NCBI GenBank assembly: GCA_014925825.1
Contig: JACGCK010000065.1
Coordinates: 1-64,000 of the forward strand
Origin: Pholiota molesta
Lineage: Eukaryota; Basidiomycota; Agaricomycetes; Agaricales; Strophariaceae
DNA: 64,000 nt
Direction: 5' to 3'
The notes below the pieces were generated by a model. The model did not search any database and was not told the DNA's origin. It was given only the letters and a program-made list of their open reading frames with translations. The translations under genes and the position numbers were made by a program. How positions within the stretch are numbered: the stretch's first letter is position 1; each line of letters opens with the position of its first letter. This document shows positions 45,327 through 56,983 of the stretch, piece after piece.

Positions 45327-48300
45327 GTCGCCGATCAAGTGGACGTGAGGTGTGTAAATGACGAACACAAGAGGAACATTTACTCTAATAGAGTGTCTAA
45401 TCACAGAGCCCTAGCTCTCACGTGTATGATGTGTGGCCGTGCAAAAGGAGAACATTCCCCCAATTGCACAGCCTCTGTGTATTTATATCAGATGCTTGTA
45501 TCAAGCAATGACAAATCCGAGTGACCGACTATTATCCGATTCGCATATAGAGTTTATGGATGGGATGTTTAACTTTATATATGAGTTTGATATGAGTCTG
45601 ACGATGCTCAAGCGCTCTGTTCGCTAGCCGCATGCATTGCAATTGGGTCTTGTCATATCTGTATTCGCCCGCGGCGCAACGGTACCAAGAACTCGTGTAT
45701 AGAAATTGATACAGCACGTTTTCTCAATAGTATAAAACACCCAACTTATCATCCTTGATTACGATCATGTCAAAGCAATGTACCGCATTACAGCGTTTAT
45801 GAAAACAGCTGTAAGCCTTTTCATTCCGTACTCGAGGACATTCCTTGTATGCGGAACGTCTACGTTGGAACCTATAGTAAGTGTAGTGCTCATCTAAGAA
45901 GGATATGATGAATTACATGATTACAGCAGATGGGCTTTGGAGATTTCCTTCATATCCACATATGTAATAGATTCCGAAAAGCAGCATAGTTTATTGGTTA
46001 TAATTGATGTATACAATAGAGATTACTGATCATTTGCGCTTGGGAGAATGCCATAGTTTCGGAGGTGATCACAGATGACGCCCCCGTCATTCTTGTTTTC
46101 GTCGTTATTGAAATTGTCGAGCGGGCGACGGAAGATGAGCGGGCGACGGAAGATGAGAAGACACCTGGTGATGTGTCAGATGATAATATAGAATAAGGAA
46201 GTAGATACGTACAATTTAGCCGCTCGTTAAATGCTCGCGAAAGTCGCGCTCGATGGTGCTCTTCGTTGCATTGGTGTATTTACTGTCGTTATTGTCGAAT
46301 GAACGACCGAAGATGACGAGACAACTGCAACGCATCAAATGAGAACATAGAATGAGGAAATAGATGCGTACAATTTTTCCGCTCGTTAAAATGCACGCGA
46401 AAGTCGCCCTCGATAGCGCTCGTCGTTGCATTCGTGTATTTGCTGCGTATGGATGATTTGGAAACGGTGGGACAAAAGATAAGTATCGAAGGAATGATCG
46501 TACTCTATCATGTTCTTGAGGTAGTGGTTGCAGTTGGGCGTAGACAAACCATGTTGATTAGAGGCATGAGCCCCAAGCCTATCATAGCCCATTCATCCGC
46601 CTCTTGTCAGGATGTTTTGGGTACTGTGCCGGCAGCCGCCTGTATCAGTTTTTTCGTATAAATGTTAACATAGTTGAGTCGGTCTCTAGGCGCTTTAATA
46701 TGCGCTTACATGCCTCCTAGCGTATATAGCGCATCGATTGTCAGAAAACTTCCAAGTACAATTGTCAAATATCAAACCAGAAACTTACTCTATGTTACTA
46801 GCTTGCCACCACATTCGTTACTGGGTTTTTCTTTCTGGGCAAACGACGAATGAGGAGAAAGAACATATAGGGAGTTAAAGCTGACCGCCTGTAATAGTAG
46901 CATTTTAAGGTAACCTATCCAATATCAGTCGATGTCTTGACGTTCGCGCATCATTTTGTTTGAACTTTGCTGAAGGGGTAGCACGAAAAAAGTGTGCTAT
47001 TTGCCATAGTCAGGTTAGCAGAGTAGAGAGGGAAAAACATGGGATTGAAATTGTGATGCGACGTGTGTGAAAAGATTTGTGACAACCCAGCGTAACCGCT
47101 CCAGTTCAAATGTCGCATACCTGCAACCCATTCTACGCCTAATGCAACTTTTAAATGCACTCTTTCATCGAATCTTCTGCCTATTTTGTCAGGACATGTA
47201 GTTTTACTGTCGATGGCCAACAGACATTTTTGTTGATTTCTTCTTTCTGTCGCTCTGGATTATTCCCATTGTCAGGGAACGCAACGCTTCATCTACATTG
47301 ACACGAACGGTAAGAAAACTACACCACAATGTTTCAGATCTCTTCTCACCTTCAATGTTAATCAGCGACATGGCGAAACCGATGGCCGCTCCTCTTGGAA
47401 GATATGTGTACTTGAAGCGTACGGGTTCCGTGTGAGACAATAAATGATTCTGTAAATCGCGCACATTACGGTTTGGATATTGATTTCTTTACAGATGCGC
47501 AGCGTAGAACGCCACGAAAACGGTCTATTTCGATTCGCGATACGCGTCATTTGGCATTGGATGTTGGTCTTGCGCATGAATAGATGGGAACGAGGTGAGG
47601 ACGGTCATGTCTCAGAATCGTGACAAATAAACCTGACAGACGGCCGACTGACCAGGTTAATCGCAGAGAATTAGGATGTGAAGGTGAGTATTAGATATCG
47701 TATGCCGTTGAGGATGTTCAATGCCATATATGTTGACAGGAGAGGAACGCCTGCGAAGTGAACGATGCATGTTACTTGCGCATACACATGCAGGTGCTAT
47801 GGTATATGCTATGGCGCATACATACACTTGCGCAATCGCCTAGATGGTACAAGCTGTCGCTTTCTATGCCTGTATTGAAACACTTCAATGGTAATACTCG
47901 AGAACTGTGCAAGAGATGGTTAAAGAAAGACAACTCAACTTTTCTGTGATAGACGTTGAATAGACGTAACGGCGCATTACGACGTATTCGTTCTCTATTA
48001 GCCAATCGTAAGTTCCATTTTCTATGGAGCAGATAAAACGCTCACCATCTTCGTTGGTTGATTCCATAGCTGTAAAGTACGTTTGACCATTGAACAACTA
48101 TATCAAGCGACGTTGTGCCGCTTGAGCACGAAGCCTTTTCAAATTGGTGAAAACCACTCGAAAGCCCGTATCGTTATAGATCGAATGGAATTATTTCCAT
48201 TCAAGCTGTCTTCGCAGATTATAGCGAAATACTAAGAAGGATTGTCTAATATTTTCAATAAGCGCTCCCTCTCTGACATTTGCGGAATATACTCACCTCA

Positions 48301-49552
48301 AACCATGGATAATTCTAGGACGTCCGTTGTCCGCTACTAAGATGTCTCTTCAAATGACTTCTACAGTCGAAGGACAACCGTTAATGGCGGTTCCATACTT
48401 GAAATTCACAGGTCTAGATATCAAAGGCCAATTCTTCACATAGGTGTGAAAAATGTTGACTTTTCATTGTTGTCTACAATAATTTTTGATGCCTATATGG
48501 GTAAGAAACGTCAAGGAAGGTGCCCATAGCCATTGCGTCGTCTCTCATTTACAAGCGCACAGTCTGACATACGATCTACCGCAGGATAGTCGATGTCGGA
48601 TAAAGTAGGCTTGCAAATCCAAAAGTCGTTCGTAAGTAATAAACGTTTGGTCTTCGAATTGAACATGTAGTAGACTCACTTTTCACCCGTAGTTTCTTCA
48701 AAGAATACACTGTCGTCGATGGTGAGGCAACGTTCCATTTTATGTTGACCGATGTCCCTAACTTCACATTGTTTCCAAATCTTCGTGCCATGTAGCAAAT
48801 GGATGATGACCTGCAATCGTGCCTTCCATGCATGGTTGATGCCATGAGCTTCCGTTCTCATCTTGGTCTAGTCGAAAACCGTCGCCGGACCTCTTTGTTT
48901 TGTGAGTGACGGTGAAACTGGCGATTCATGGTTGGACGACACAATCGACATACCTTTTGTCACATAATCTGAAGACGACTGTGATTTGCATTGAACGCTA
49001 ATATGAAGACGTTGTTGTGGCTGATGTAAAACTTGGTATGGAATGTGGGATGATACAGATGCGGCATAGGTTGACATGTCTTTTTACTGACTGCCAAATA
49101 AACAGACATATTCGCATATTCAATCCTCAAGACTCAAATGGCGTAGCGTGGCTTAAAAATGAACCTTTAACTTCATGCCGCCTTACAGGTTCTGGTGGGT
49201 ATGTATGCATAGTTTTCTTGAAGATTGCCGTCGGTAACATGGCATGTAACAAGTACGTACATTTGAATGTATAGAAGTTCCAGCGACAGTTCCCTTTTGA
49301 TGTTAAATCTCCCGAATTTCAGGTCCGTGCTGCTTTCAACTCTACCACCAACTGCAACTACCGCTAGGCCGACCGCTTTCAACGTTACTATTATCTGCAA
49401 ATCCATCTAAGTCGACCATCCTCGAGCTTTAGCATTCTTCATAGTGTAACTCGTTCAGGAGTAAATATGGACCAGAAACACCATGATATTCAATGGACTT
49501 GTAAGCCATACTACTTGCCTTCATATCTACTTTCCATTCACCCACCTTCACA
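45327..49552. other. Region with unassigned coding-like fragments
   Basis: No complete gene supported. Minus-strand fragments look protein-like but do not join cleanly: 47204-47464 (FKYTYLPRGAAIGFAMSLIN), 46951-47220, 47885-48097 (MESTNEDGERFICSIENGTY), 48676-48861 (HKMERCLTIDDSVFFEETT) and 49429-49560 (VKVGEWKVDMKASSMAYKS). They may be exons of one or two diverged or decaying genes. No known domain was recognised. The stretch also contains the direct repeat at 46105-46445. Confidence 0.35.
46105..46445 (+). repeat. Imperfect direct repeat, about 170-bp period
   Basis: Copies at about 46105-46275 and 46285-46445 share GTCGTTATTG, a GACGGAAGATGA-like box, TACGTACAATTT and CCGCTCGTTAAA, then CGCGAAAGTCGC and CGTTGCATT. 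Copy 1 also carries an internal duplication of GAGCGGGCGACGGAAGAT. Confidence 0.7.
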
Positions 49553-50537
49553 GTGGTGTTTGTCATTGGCCATGTTTTCATGGTGACTCTGACGTCGTGG
49601 CGTCTCCTGTATCGGTGTTCGCAATTCCGAAGACTCATTTGGTGGGATGACGGTATGAGTGCCGTAGCAACTCTGAGCAGCATAGTTTTATTCGCCCACC
49701 AATGCGTCTCCTGTAAGTCGTTATCAGAACGTGTTTATATGCGATATGTGTTCATAGTTAAGCTATGCAGCACAAGCAATTTCGAACAAGAACCAAAGTA
49801 TTGGTTACTGGATGGTGATGGATGCTAGATTGATCACGACCTGGTGAGTCATTTGCATTATTTAATGGGTGAAGGTATTAAAGCTATCATAGGGCTACGC
49901 GGTTATGCATTATATTCTCGGTCGCCCGCTTATATACGAATTTTGACAGGACAATGCGCCTATTCCTGTTGTTGGCTTCTATCGTACTCACTATGGGCAT
50001 CGCTTTATTTGCAATCGCCAATTACGAATGCGCCGCAAATCTATTATGGCTAACCATTGCTGGCTCAAGATGCCCTACCACAAAAGTTACAGTAATGGCC
50101 AGCTTCGCAGGTATTTTAATCCTTTAGAATCCTTACTATATCATATTGATGAGTGTTATCTCATAGTAGAGTCAACGATTGATATCGTTTTAATGTTCTT
50201 GTTACCGAAGTACGTGGCCGAGATATTGAAGAGCCCAGTGCATAGAAGAGTTGTGTTCGCCGCTTTCTCCGGCACGGCATGGATTCTTGTGGTCAATACC
50301 GCTTTCACGATTGCCTACCTACATCAGCCTCTTCTCAGCAGAACGGTCATTATTTGGCTTGCAAACTTATCTGTGCGTATATTATGTATCTTACAGCAAT
50401 ATCACTCATAATCTTTACAGACAATTGTATGCGTCATCCAATGTAATTTAACGGTCATCACCGGAATCATCTACCAAAAGTTCTTCAAGAAGCCGTCCGA
50501 TGATGAACACGAGCTACCAGAAAATCTTTTTTCTTGA
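49553..50537 (+). CDS. Seven-helix rhodopsin-like fungal membrane protein (2)
   Basis: The exon from 49553 encodes TM1 (VVFVIGHVFMVTLTSWRLLY) and the landmark LIWWDDGMSAVATLSSIVLF. A later exon encodes MRLFLLLASIVLTMGIALFA and ends VTVMASFA. It joins in phase to VESTIDIVLMFLLPKYVAEI, then HRRVVFAAFSGTAWILVV. A final exon (TIVCVIQCNLTVITGIIYQK, polar tail) ends at TGA 50535-50537. The first exon with the start codon, and the exon between 49712 and 49950, are not resolved. The order matches the fungal rhodopsin-like integral membrane family and the gene at 39608-40733. It is probably a plasma- or endomembrane protein; function unknown. Confidence 0.6.
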
Positions 50538-51111
50538 ATTATTCAAAGTAATGTTGTCGTCGAATCTAGACAACTATTATGAAAACTCATTTAACTTTTA
50601 TAGGCTGTCATTATTTCTGAAATTGAAGTCGGGACAACAAATTTGTGTCCTTTGTTCATTGATGTATATATTAAAATGGGTATTTCACATTATTTATGCA
50701 TACCCAAGACTCACCTTTTTATGTTTAATATTGCCAATGCCATTTGCCATTTGATTTTGTGTGGTGACCACTTGTTTGAGCCCTTATAAAGACAAATTCC
50801 AGGCGACAAGTCAGCGACAGGTAAGGAACGGAAGACGATGAAGTAATATCTGTGTGGTGAACCAGATATAGCGTGGAACTAACTGTGGACGAATAGACTA
50901 GTTCGAACTTCGAAATCGCCGTCAAAAAAACAATTTACGGGAAAGCAAACCTTCGTACGGCAACTAACGGTCGACATTTGTCTCTACATGCGGTGCTGGA
51001 GCTGGGGCCTCGTATTTCAATGCCGATTTCGCTCAAAGACAAAACACCGCGTCATCAACGAAAGCGACTAGTGCTAGGACGTATATATACTAGTAAGTAA
51101 GACCTAAAGTG

Positions 51112-52714
51112 TCATAGGGAGTCAAATCGACCCGATACCCCGTCCCCAAGTTTCTCTAACTCTTCATCCCCTACGTCATCATGTTCGCCTATCGATGGTC
51201 CACAAACGAACTCGAAGAATTCAGGGTGTGGATTCTTTATTGTTCTTTGGGCCCACCGACGTCTCCAAATTATGCAGCTTCTTAAACCGAAAATATATGC
51301 CTTTGCCATCTCATCTAGTTGGTAAACTTAACGTTTTCCCGCATGTCGTTTCTTGCTATGTATTACCTTTCGTGTCTACTTGCATCATATGTATTATAAT
51401 CAATTATCAATACCCAGTCATTTCAATTTTAGTGTCACCATGTTTCGTCCATCATATTACTTATAGTGCTGCGCACCGACAGGTGTCCACTACGATATTT
51501 GCATACAAAATTTTTAAGAAGGTAGCTACTCCTGAAAGTAAGGTTCAATGTCGAATTTTATGAGTAATTTATTAGCATCAGCACCCAGATCCGCAGCAAG
51601 TATAGGTAGCGATCTTGTCAAGAAACGATCGGGAAGGTGTTCTACAAAAGTATGAAAGTATAAGTAACGTAGAAAAGGCAGACTATATTTCGGCATGGAA
51701 GTACGTACCAGTCAAAAAATTATGTTCTATCCAAAAAGCGCTTGAGATGATGTCCGCTGCATCTTCAACGGAAGGTGGCGAACGAAGATGTTGGAGTAAA
51801 TAGAAGCTGAATTCAGCTTGCGCTAAACGACAACGCCGAATTTCATTGTGATCCTTTGTGATTTCGAATAGAAACCCGAATTTATTGAGAGTATTAAGGA
51901 CGGCGGCTGTTCCAGATAAGAACAAGGTTAGGGATGTTATCAAAGCCGTAAGTCTATTTCCCATTGAAATTTCCACGTCTTCGATTCGATTAGCGATCCA
52001 CGCCGTCTTGGACTGCAAATATGCGTTATTGATGATATTCTCGTGGTTGGTGCTGCAGTTTGCAAAGATAGGAGCGGTGTGTAGGAAAGTGTGCACAGTT
52101 GATTGATAGATGTGGTGATGCTGTTCGTGATATATGCTGTGAATGTTGTAGACGGTCTCAATTATAGGAACATTGAACATTTTGGAGAACGTCGTAAGCA
52201 ACGGCGGGTTCGAAATGGTTTCATCGCTGGCAAGATAGACAACAACATCGTAAAGAGCCAGTATTTCGTCGTCTGCAATAGAATCTTCTGAGGAGTCCTC
52301 TGCAATAGAACCTTCTGGAGAGTCCTCTGCGATAGAATCTTCTGAGGAGTCGTCTGTAATAGGATCTTGTGAGGGGTTTTCTGGGTTTTCTTCAGGGATG
52401 AGCGTCCACTGGGGAGGAAATGTAACATTTGATTCTAGATTTTGGAACCATACCTGGTAAAGAGAGATAAACATCACCACGGCTTTTCTTTTGAAAAAGT
52501 GAAAATGTTTACACTATTTGCCGGCAATGGCTTCAGATATACGTTGTCCATGGTACCAATGACGGTAGGAGTTGCAGTGAATATAGAACGCGCCATATGT
52601 TTGAATAGTATGACGTTGGCAGTTGGTGAGCAGCACCAAGCAGTGAACAGTCAAGTTATTGGTATCTGGTTTTGTCTGAATCCACCTTTTACAGGCCATA
52701 CATATATTTAGCAT
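51112..52714 (-). CDS. Uncharacterised membrane-associated protein with acidic repeats
   Basis: The main frame is 52480-51683 (265 codons). Likely further exons lie upstream to 52714 (MLNICMACKRWIQTKPD) and downstream at 51309-51112 (WAQRTIKNPHPEFFEFVCG, then an acidic end). The N-terminal part has an acidic Ser-rich repeat (EDSIAEDSSEDSIA) encoded by a 30-bp tandem repeat. A hydrophobic helix (LTALITSLTLFLSGTAAVL) near residue 175 of the main exon follows a region with several His and Tyr residues. The C-terminal part includes FYLLQHLRSPPSVEDAADII. No known family was recognised. Exon joins are inferred, so the ends are approximate. Confidence 0.45.
52270..52362 (-). repeat. 30-bp in-frame tandem repeat
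   Basis: About three copies of a 30-bp unit seen on the plus strand as TCTTCTGAGGAGTCCTCTGC variants. It encodes the acidic repeat in the overlapping gene. The unit length is a multiple of three, so copy number can change without breaking the frame. Confidence 0.75.
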
Positions 52715-52857
52715 AATTTACGCACTGGACACTATTCCGTCTCACATCGCATTAGGCATTCAATTTTTATTCAAGGCACTTGCATCCATATAACGATAGG
52801 CCTAAAAGTTCATTCATTATACGGAGCTGCATAACAATACAATTGTCCTGTCATGAA

Positions 52858-54372
52858 TTACTTCCCTAGCTCGTCCAATGTGCTCAGCATTTTTAGCCCC
52901 TCCAACCAACGGATCTTTCCGTCCGCTTCACGACGCTGGCGATCTGCAAGCTTGGCTTTCGAAAACCACGAATGCTCTGTCTTGAAATCATTCTCAACCC
53001 ATCGAAAAAGACCGCCGGCAGAGTACTGCGCAAAGGAGTATCGCCTTTCTGCTTCAGAAATGGATGTATTTGAATGGCGAATGAGGGCCGATGGGATGAT
53101 GATGGTAGAGCCGGGGGAAAGCGAATGATCAGATTGAGATCCCATAGCACCAGGTGACCGCCGTAGTCCGGATTGAAGGATCCAAGGGCCGTTATCGCAC
53201 ACAAGCCCCAGCTAAGGTTGGCATAGTCCCTATGCGGATAAGATATGGTCCTGGGCCCAAAGTTGATGGTGCATGCAGCGAATGCGGTTCGAGGGAAAAC
53301 CGGGGTCAAGAGTGGGTTGTTATTCTGTAGTTTGCTGAGGGTCTCAGAATAATAGCTGTGGAGACGGGGGGCGAGTGCCTCAAAAACGCCTAAAGGTGTA
53401 TTTAGCGGAAACATACGCATTACATTCTTAAACACTTACTGTCCGTGAAGCCTGCAACTCGCTTGAGCGACGATTCATTGACGAGGCGCGCCAGAACGAG
53501 GGAATTGCCGTAATTTTGCAACGTCGACGGCTGAGTTTGCCCGCCCCCATGTGAAATTCCAACCGCCAGCGCAGGAAATTGCCCTCGGCGGTGGTTGCTA
53601 AATTTCAGAGGGACGATAATTTGAAGTCGCGCCTCTTCGATAGCTTTCGCGGCCTCTGCGCTAACTTCGGCCCACCCCTCATCCTTTGGCATTCCGGCAA
53701 GGGCGCCGAAGACCCTTCCATCGGCGTCAATAAGCGGTCGACAATCTCTTTAACAGACCAAAGCCGTCAGTAATGTACGGAGGTTCATAGGTGAAATCCC
53801 TACCTGCCATTCCAATCGATCAAATTCATGCCCAGCTTTTGCAGGCCTGCTAAATCATATATTTGTCGTTCCTGTTCCTTTTCCCGCAGTGCAGTCCAGC
53901 AAGGCTTCGTGCGCATCCTTTTCACATGCCTCTCGTAGTCGATATCGGGCTTGATAGATGTCGCTGCGGCATGTCGACGGTGATTTTTTGCACACCGTTT
54001 GAGTGCGCTTCCAGATTCCGCCGCCGCCGCCGCGCGTTCAACCCTGCGACGGTTCTTCTTCTTGTCCCTTGATTTCTGGTTCTTCGTGCGTGTATCTGGC
54101 AGACAGCCTGTGGTGGAAGGGGTGTCAAGTTTTGCAGTTGCGGCATTTTTGAGGATAAGTGGCGGGGGTAGGGAGGCGACCCAGCTCCCTAGGTCGTCAA
54201 CGTCGCCAACTTCGTGGTCGGACTCCATCCCTTGGTGCAGTAGTTCGACTTCGCGCTCAAACGTCGATACGCCGGTGTTGAAGTTGGGGGGGGCCGTAAT
54301 GGGCTCCCCAATCACTATCTCATATGGCGAGAACGCCTTCCCGGAGCGGGTGATGCCACCTGCAAAGCGCAT
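52858..54372 (-). pseudogene. 2OG-Fe(II) oxygenase-like gene with a one-base frameshift
   Basis: Three exons: 54372-53804, 53747-53440 and 53389-52858, with introns of 56 and 50 bp. Exon 1 encodes an acidic then strongly basic, nuclear-type region (SRDKKKNRRRVERAAAAA). Exon 2 has DCRPLIDADGRVFGALAG, HRRGQFPALAVGISHGGGQ. Exon 3 has NFGPRTISYPHRDYANL, GGHLVLWDLNLIIRFPP, then in another frame GSTIIIPSALIRHSN and RRYSFAQYSAGGLFRWVEN. HRD is the HxD pair and HSN the distal His of a double-stranded beta-helix oxygenase. The frame breaks in the five-G run at 53113-53117; one more base would restore it to the stop at 52858. The family is common in agarics and resembles TET/JBP-type nucleic-acid oxygenases, but that link is tentative. 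The true start may lie upstream. It is either a recent pseudogene or a homopolymer base-call error. Confidence 0.7.
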
Positions 54373-55310
54373 GGGTATGGGTCAGCAATTACGCGGTATG
54401 GGGCAAATTTCAGGGATAATGGATGGGACATTGCAGCGGTCAGCTTGCAGTGGCCGCGGCTGCGATACGGATCCAGGGTCGGCCCCGACGCGCAGCACAA
54501 CGACACATGCAAATTGCACCCCGGCGGGGCACTGCAAGGGAAGGTGTGTGGTATTGGACAGAGGCCTACCTAAGGCTGAGCTTTGGGCGCACATATTGGC
54601 CGCGCGTTGTGGGCGATGTCGTGCGTATGACTTGAGTGGACGGCCTGCGGATCGGGCGTTGGACAAGTAATTCGGTAGACGCGTCGCATTTGGTGGTAAT
54701 CAACGGCCAAGGACGTTTGTTGAACGGGCACCTTCGTGCCGGTGCGTGACTTGAGCGTATGTGTGTACAGGTGTGTACGCGACGCGCGATTCGGGCCTGT
54801 TAAACACAAACCATCACAACGCACAAACACTGACTGGAATTGGATGCATCCCCGGGGTTTTATATATTGCGCTCTTTTCACGAAATCATGAGAAATTATT
54901 TGCATGGAGTATCCGGTAACCAACATAATCAATTCGACTTGCGTTGTTTAATGTTTAATGGGGCATAAGTACCACATATCAGGGCTCATCGGTATATTTA
55001 CGTTGTTCTGCGCTTTCAAATCCTGCTACCCCGCTTTGAGTACAGGCCTACTTAGTGCTGCTACCACCTTCCGCCCATGCCCTTATCATCACATCATCGG
55101 AACCGATGGCGTGGCCATGGCGTTAGAGACTCAAAACGGTATCCTATAGACCTAAGTCCCTGAGAAGAGCGGAAGGCGCTGATCAGTGAGTCTCAAGATA
55201 AATGGGCAACGATGCCTGCGATAGCCCCGCCAATATCTTATGCTATAAATGAGATGCCATCCTGTACATCGGTATTTAATTACTATACTTCTTATCCTGC
55301 TACTGTTACC
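54373..55310. other. Intergenic, no recognised gene
   Basis: Lies between the 2OG oxygenase-like gene (minus) and the interrupted gene starting at 55311 (plus), and so probably holds both promoters. Short frames on either strand have no recognisable family. Confidence 0.4.
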
Positions 55311-55699
55311 ATGTCTTCCTGGATGATTTATGGCGAACCAGGACATTGGCGATCATCCGATGCAGACGTTGATAGAAAACTCATACTGTTGGACAATATA
55401 CTATCCGTCGTGGTACATCATCAATTACTTACCCACTATACATTGCCATGCATTTACTATATGTTTTTAGGGGCCGACTCCTATCACTTTCAAATGCGCT
55501 TTAGTTGGGACGCATTGTCAGAACATTAGGATCGTTGATGTACCTTTGCGATGTGGTGTATATTCAGGTGTAAAACCCTTAGATCTCGACGTTATGCTGT
55601 GGATTCCACCTTGCAAACGAGGGGGCCCTCATATTGTCGATTTCAGTCGCAACCAATACGTTGTCGATCATTATCCGTTCAATGGAGAAAATATCCTCG

Positions 55700-55703
55700 A
55701 CGC
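55700..55703 (+). repeat. Target-site duplication, left copy (ACGC)
   Basis: The four bases before the 5' LTR, identical to 61648-61651 after the 3' LTR. Confidence 0.8.
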
Positions 55704-56749
55704 TGATGCGCACCGCATCCGTATACGCTCTGAAAACGCGCCAGAATACGCCCAGACGCACGCGCAACGCACATGAACAGAACGCGCACGCACGCGCTCG
55801 AATGCGCTAGGTCATACACGACGCAACAGGACGCCTCGCCTCGCGCCGCAGTGCTCGAAGTCGCTCAAGCACGCTAAACGTATACAAAGAGCCTCCATAC
55901 ACCTCAGAACATATTACGACACACGTGGAACGCAATCGCGCGAATGCGCACAGAGCCGCCGCGCCGCGCCGCGTACGCACTCAGAACAGGAGCCGCGGGT
56001 AGTCACGTGACTCGACGAACTTGGACGCAAGTCGCGCGCCGCCGTATACGGGCTAGCACAGCACTCTCAGGACGTCGCTACATGGTCTAGAAGGTTCGAA
56101 TACGTACGAACTCGCTCCAAATATTATTCGACAACATATCACGTCGGAATTCCGTCCGCGCGCACATGCGCTCGAGTGCACGTTTAGCGCTCTATTTTTA
56201 GTATCTTATTCTTAGCTCGCCGTCGCATGCGCGCGCCGCGCTCCCTGCCCTATCATCCTTGTCCACATGCTTTCGTATCTAGCCTTTCGTACAGCTCACT
56301 CGCACCTTTACCGTTTTAGATAAATTAAATACGAGCTATACTTCCGTAGTATTTAAATCCCTGTAATTCAGTAAAACAGAAAAATACACTTTCCCCCTCG
56401 GTTTCCAGTCCAGTTTCAGTTGTCTCTCGTCGCGTCTTCGTCCCCACTGCGTTCCCCATCGTCTCACACCACGCTGCGTCTCTCTCGTATTTTATTTCGC
56501 TCTGTCGCACAGTTCCAGCTAAATTCAGTCAATCCTTTATCCGTCGCTCTCACAACTCAGTATACATCGTAAACGCCATCTTGTCACGTCGCACACCTCG
56601 TCGCACCTTTCGCCACTGATAGACCTTGATTGGGACGCCCTTGAACCCCGTACTCGCACCCTCGTAGCCCCTCACGTCGTGGCTTTTGGTTTTGTGGTTT
56701 TAGATTTTATTCGCCACATTCCGCACCCTACACGACACTTGGCACATCA
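55704..56749 (+). repeat. 5' LTR
   Basis: Starts TGATGCGCACCG and ends CTTGGCACATCA. The first 390 or so bases and the last 220 or so match the 3' LTR exactly. In between it is shorter at twelve sites, by 16 bases in total. A TATTTAAA box near 56349 could serve as the promoter element. Confidence 0.92.
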
Positions 56750-56753
56750 TTTC

Positions 56754-56771
56754 TGGAGCCCACCGCGAGGG
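56754..56771 (+). other. Primer-binding site of the LTR element
   Basis: TGGAGCCCACCGCGAGGG lies four bases after the 5' LTR. The leading TGG would pair with the 3' CCA of a tRNA primer. The tRNA species was not identified. Confidence 0.7.
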
Positions 56772-56983
56772 GTTTATCATTTTTTTGCCTTCCAATTGTC
56801 ATCACCCAGTTCGCATCTCCACCCGTCGCCTCGTAGTCACCTCACGCTCTTATTCCGGCAACTCGCGTATTGTGCCGTCGCCAAGCAATCATTATCCGTC
56901 GCCTCGTGCCATCATTTCTCCGTCGCCTTGCACATGCAATCCATTGACTCGTGATTTTATTTATCATTCTCCGACTTGCTATC

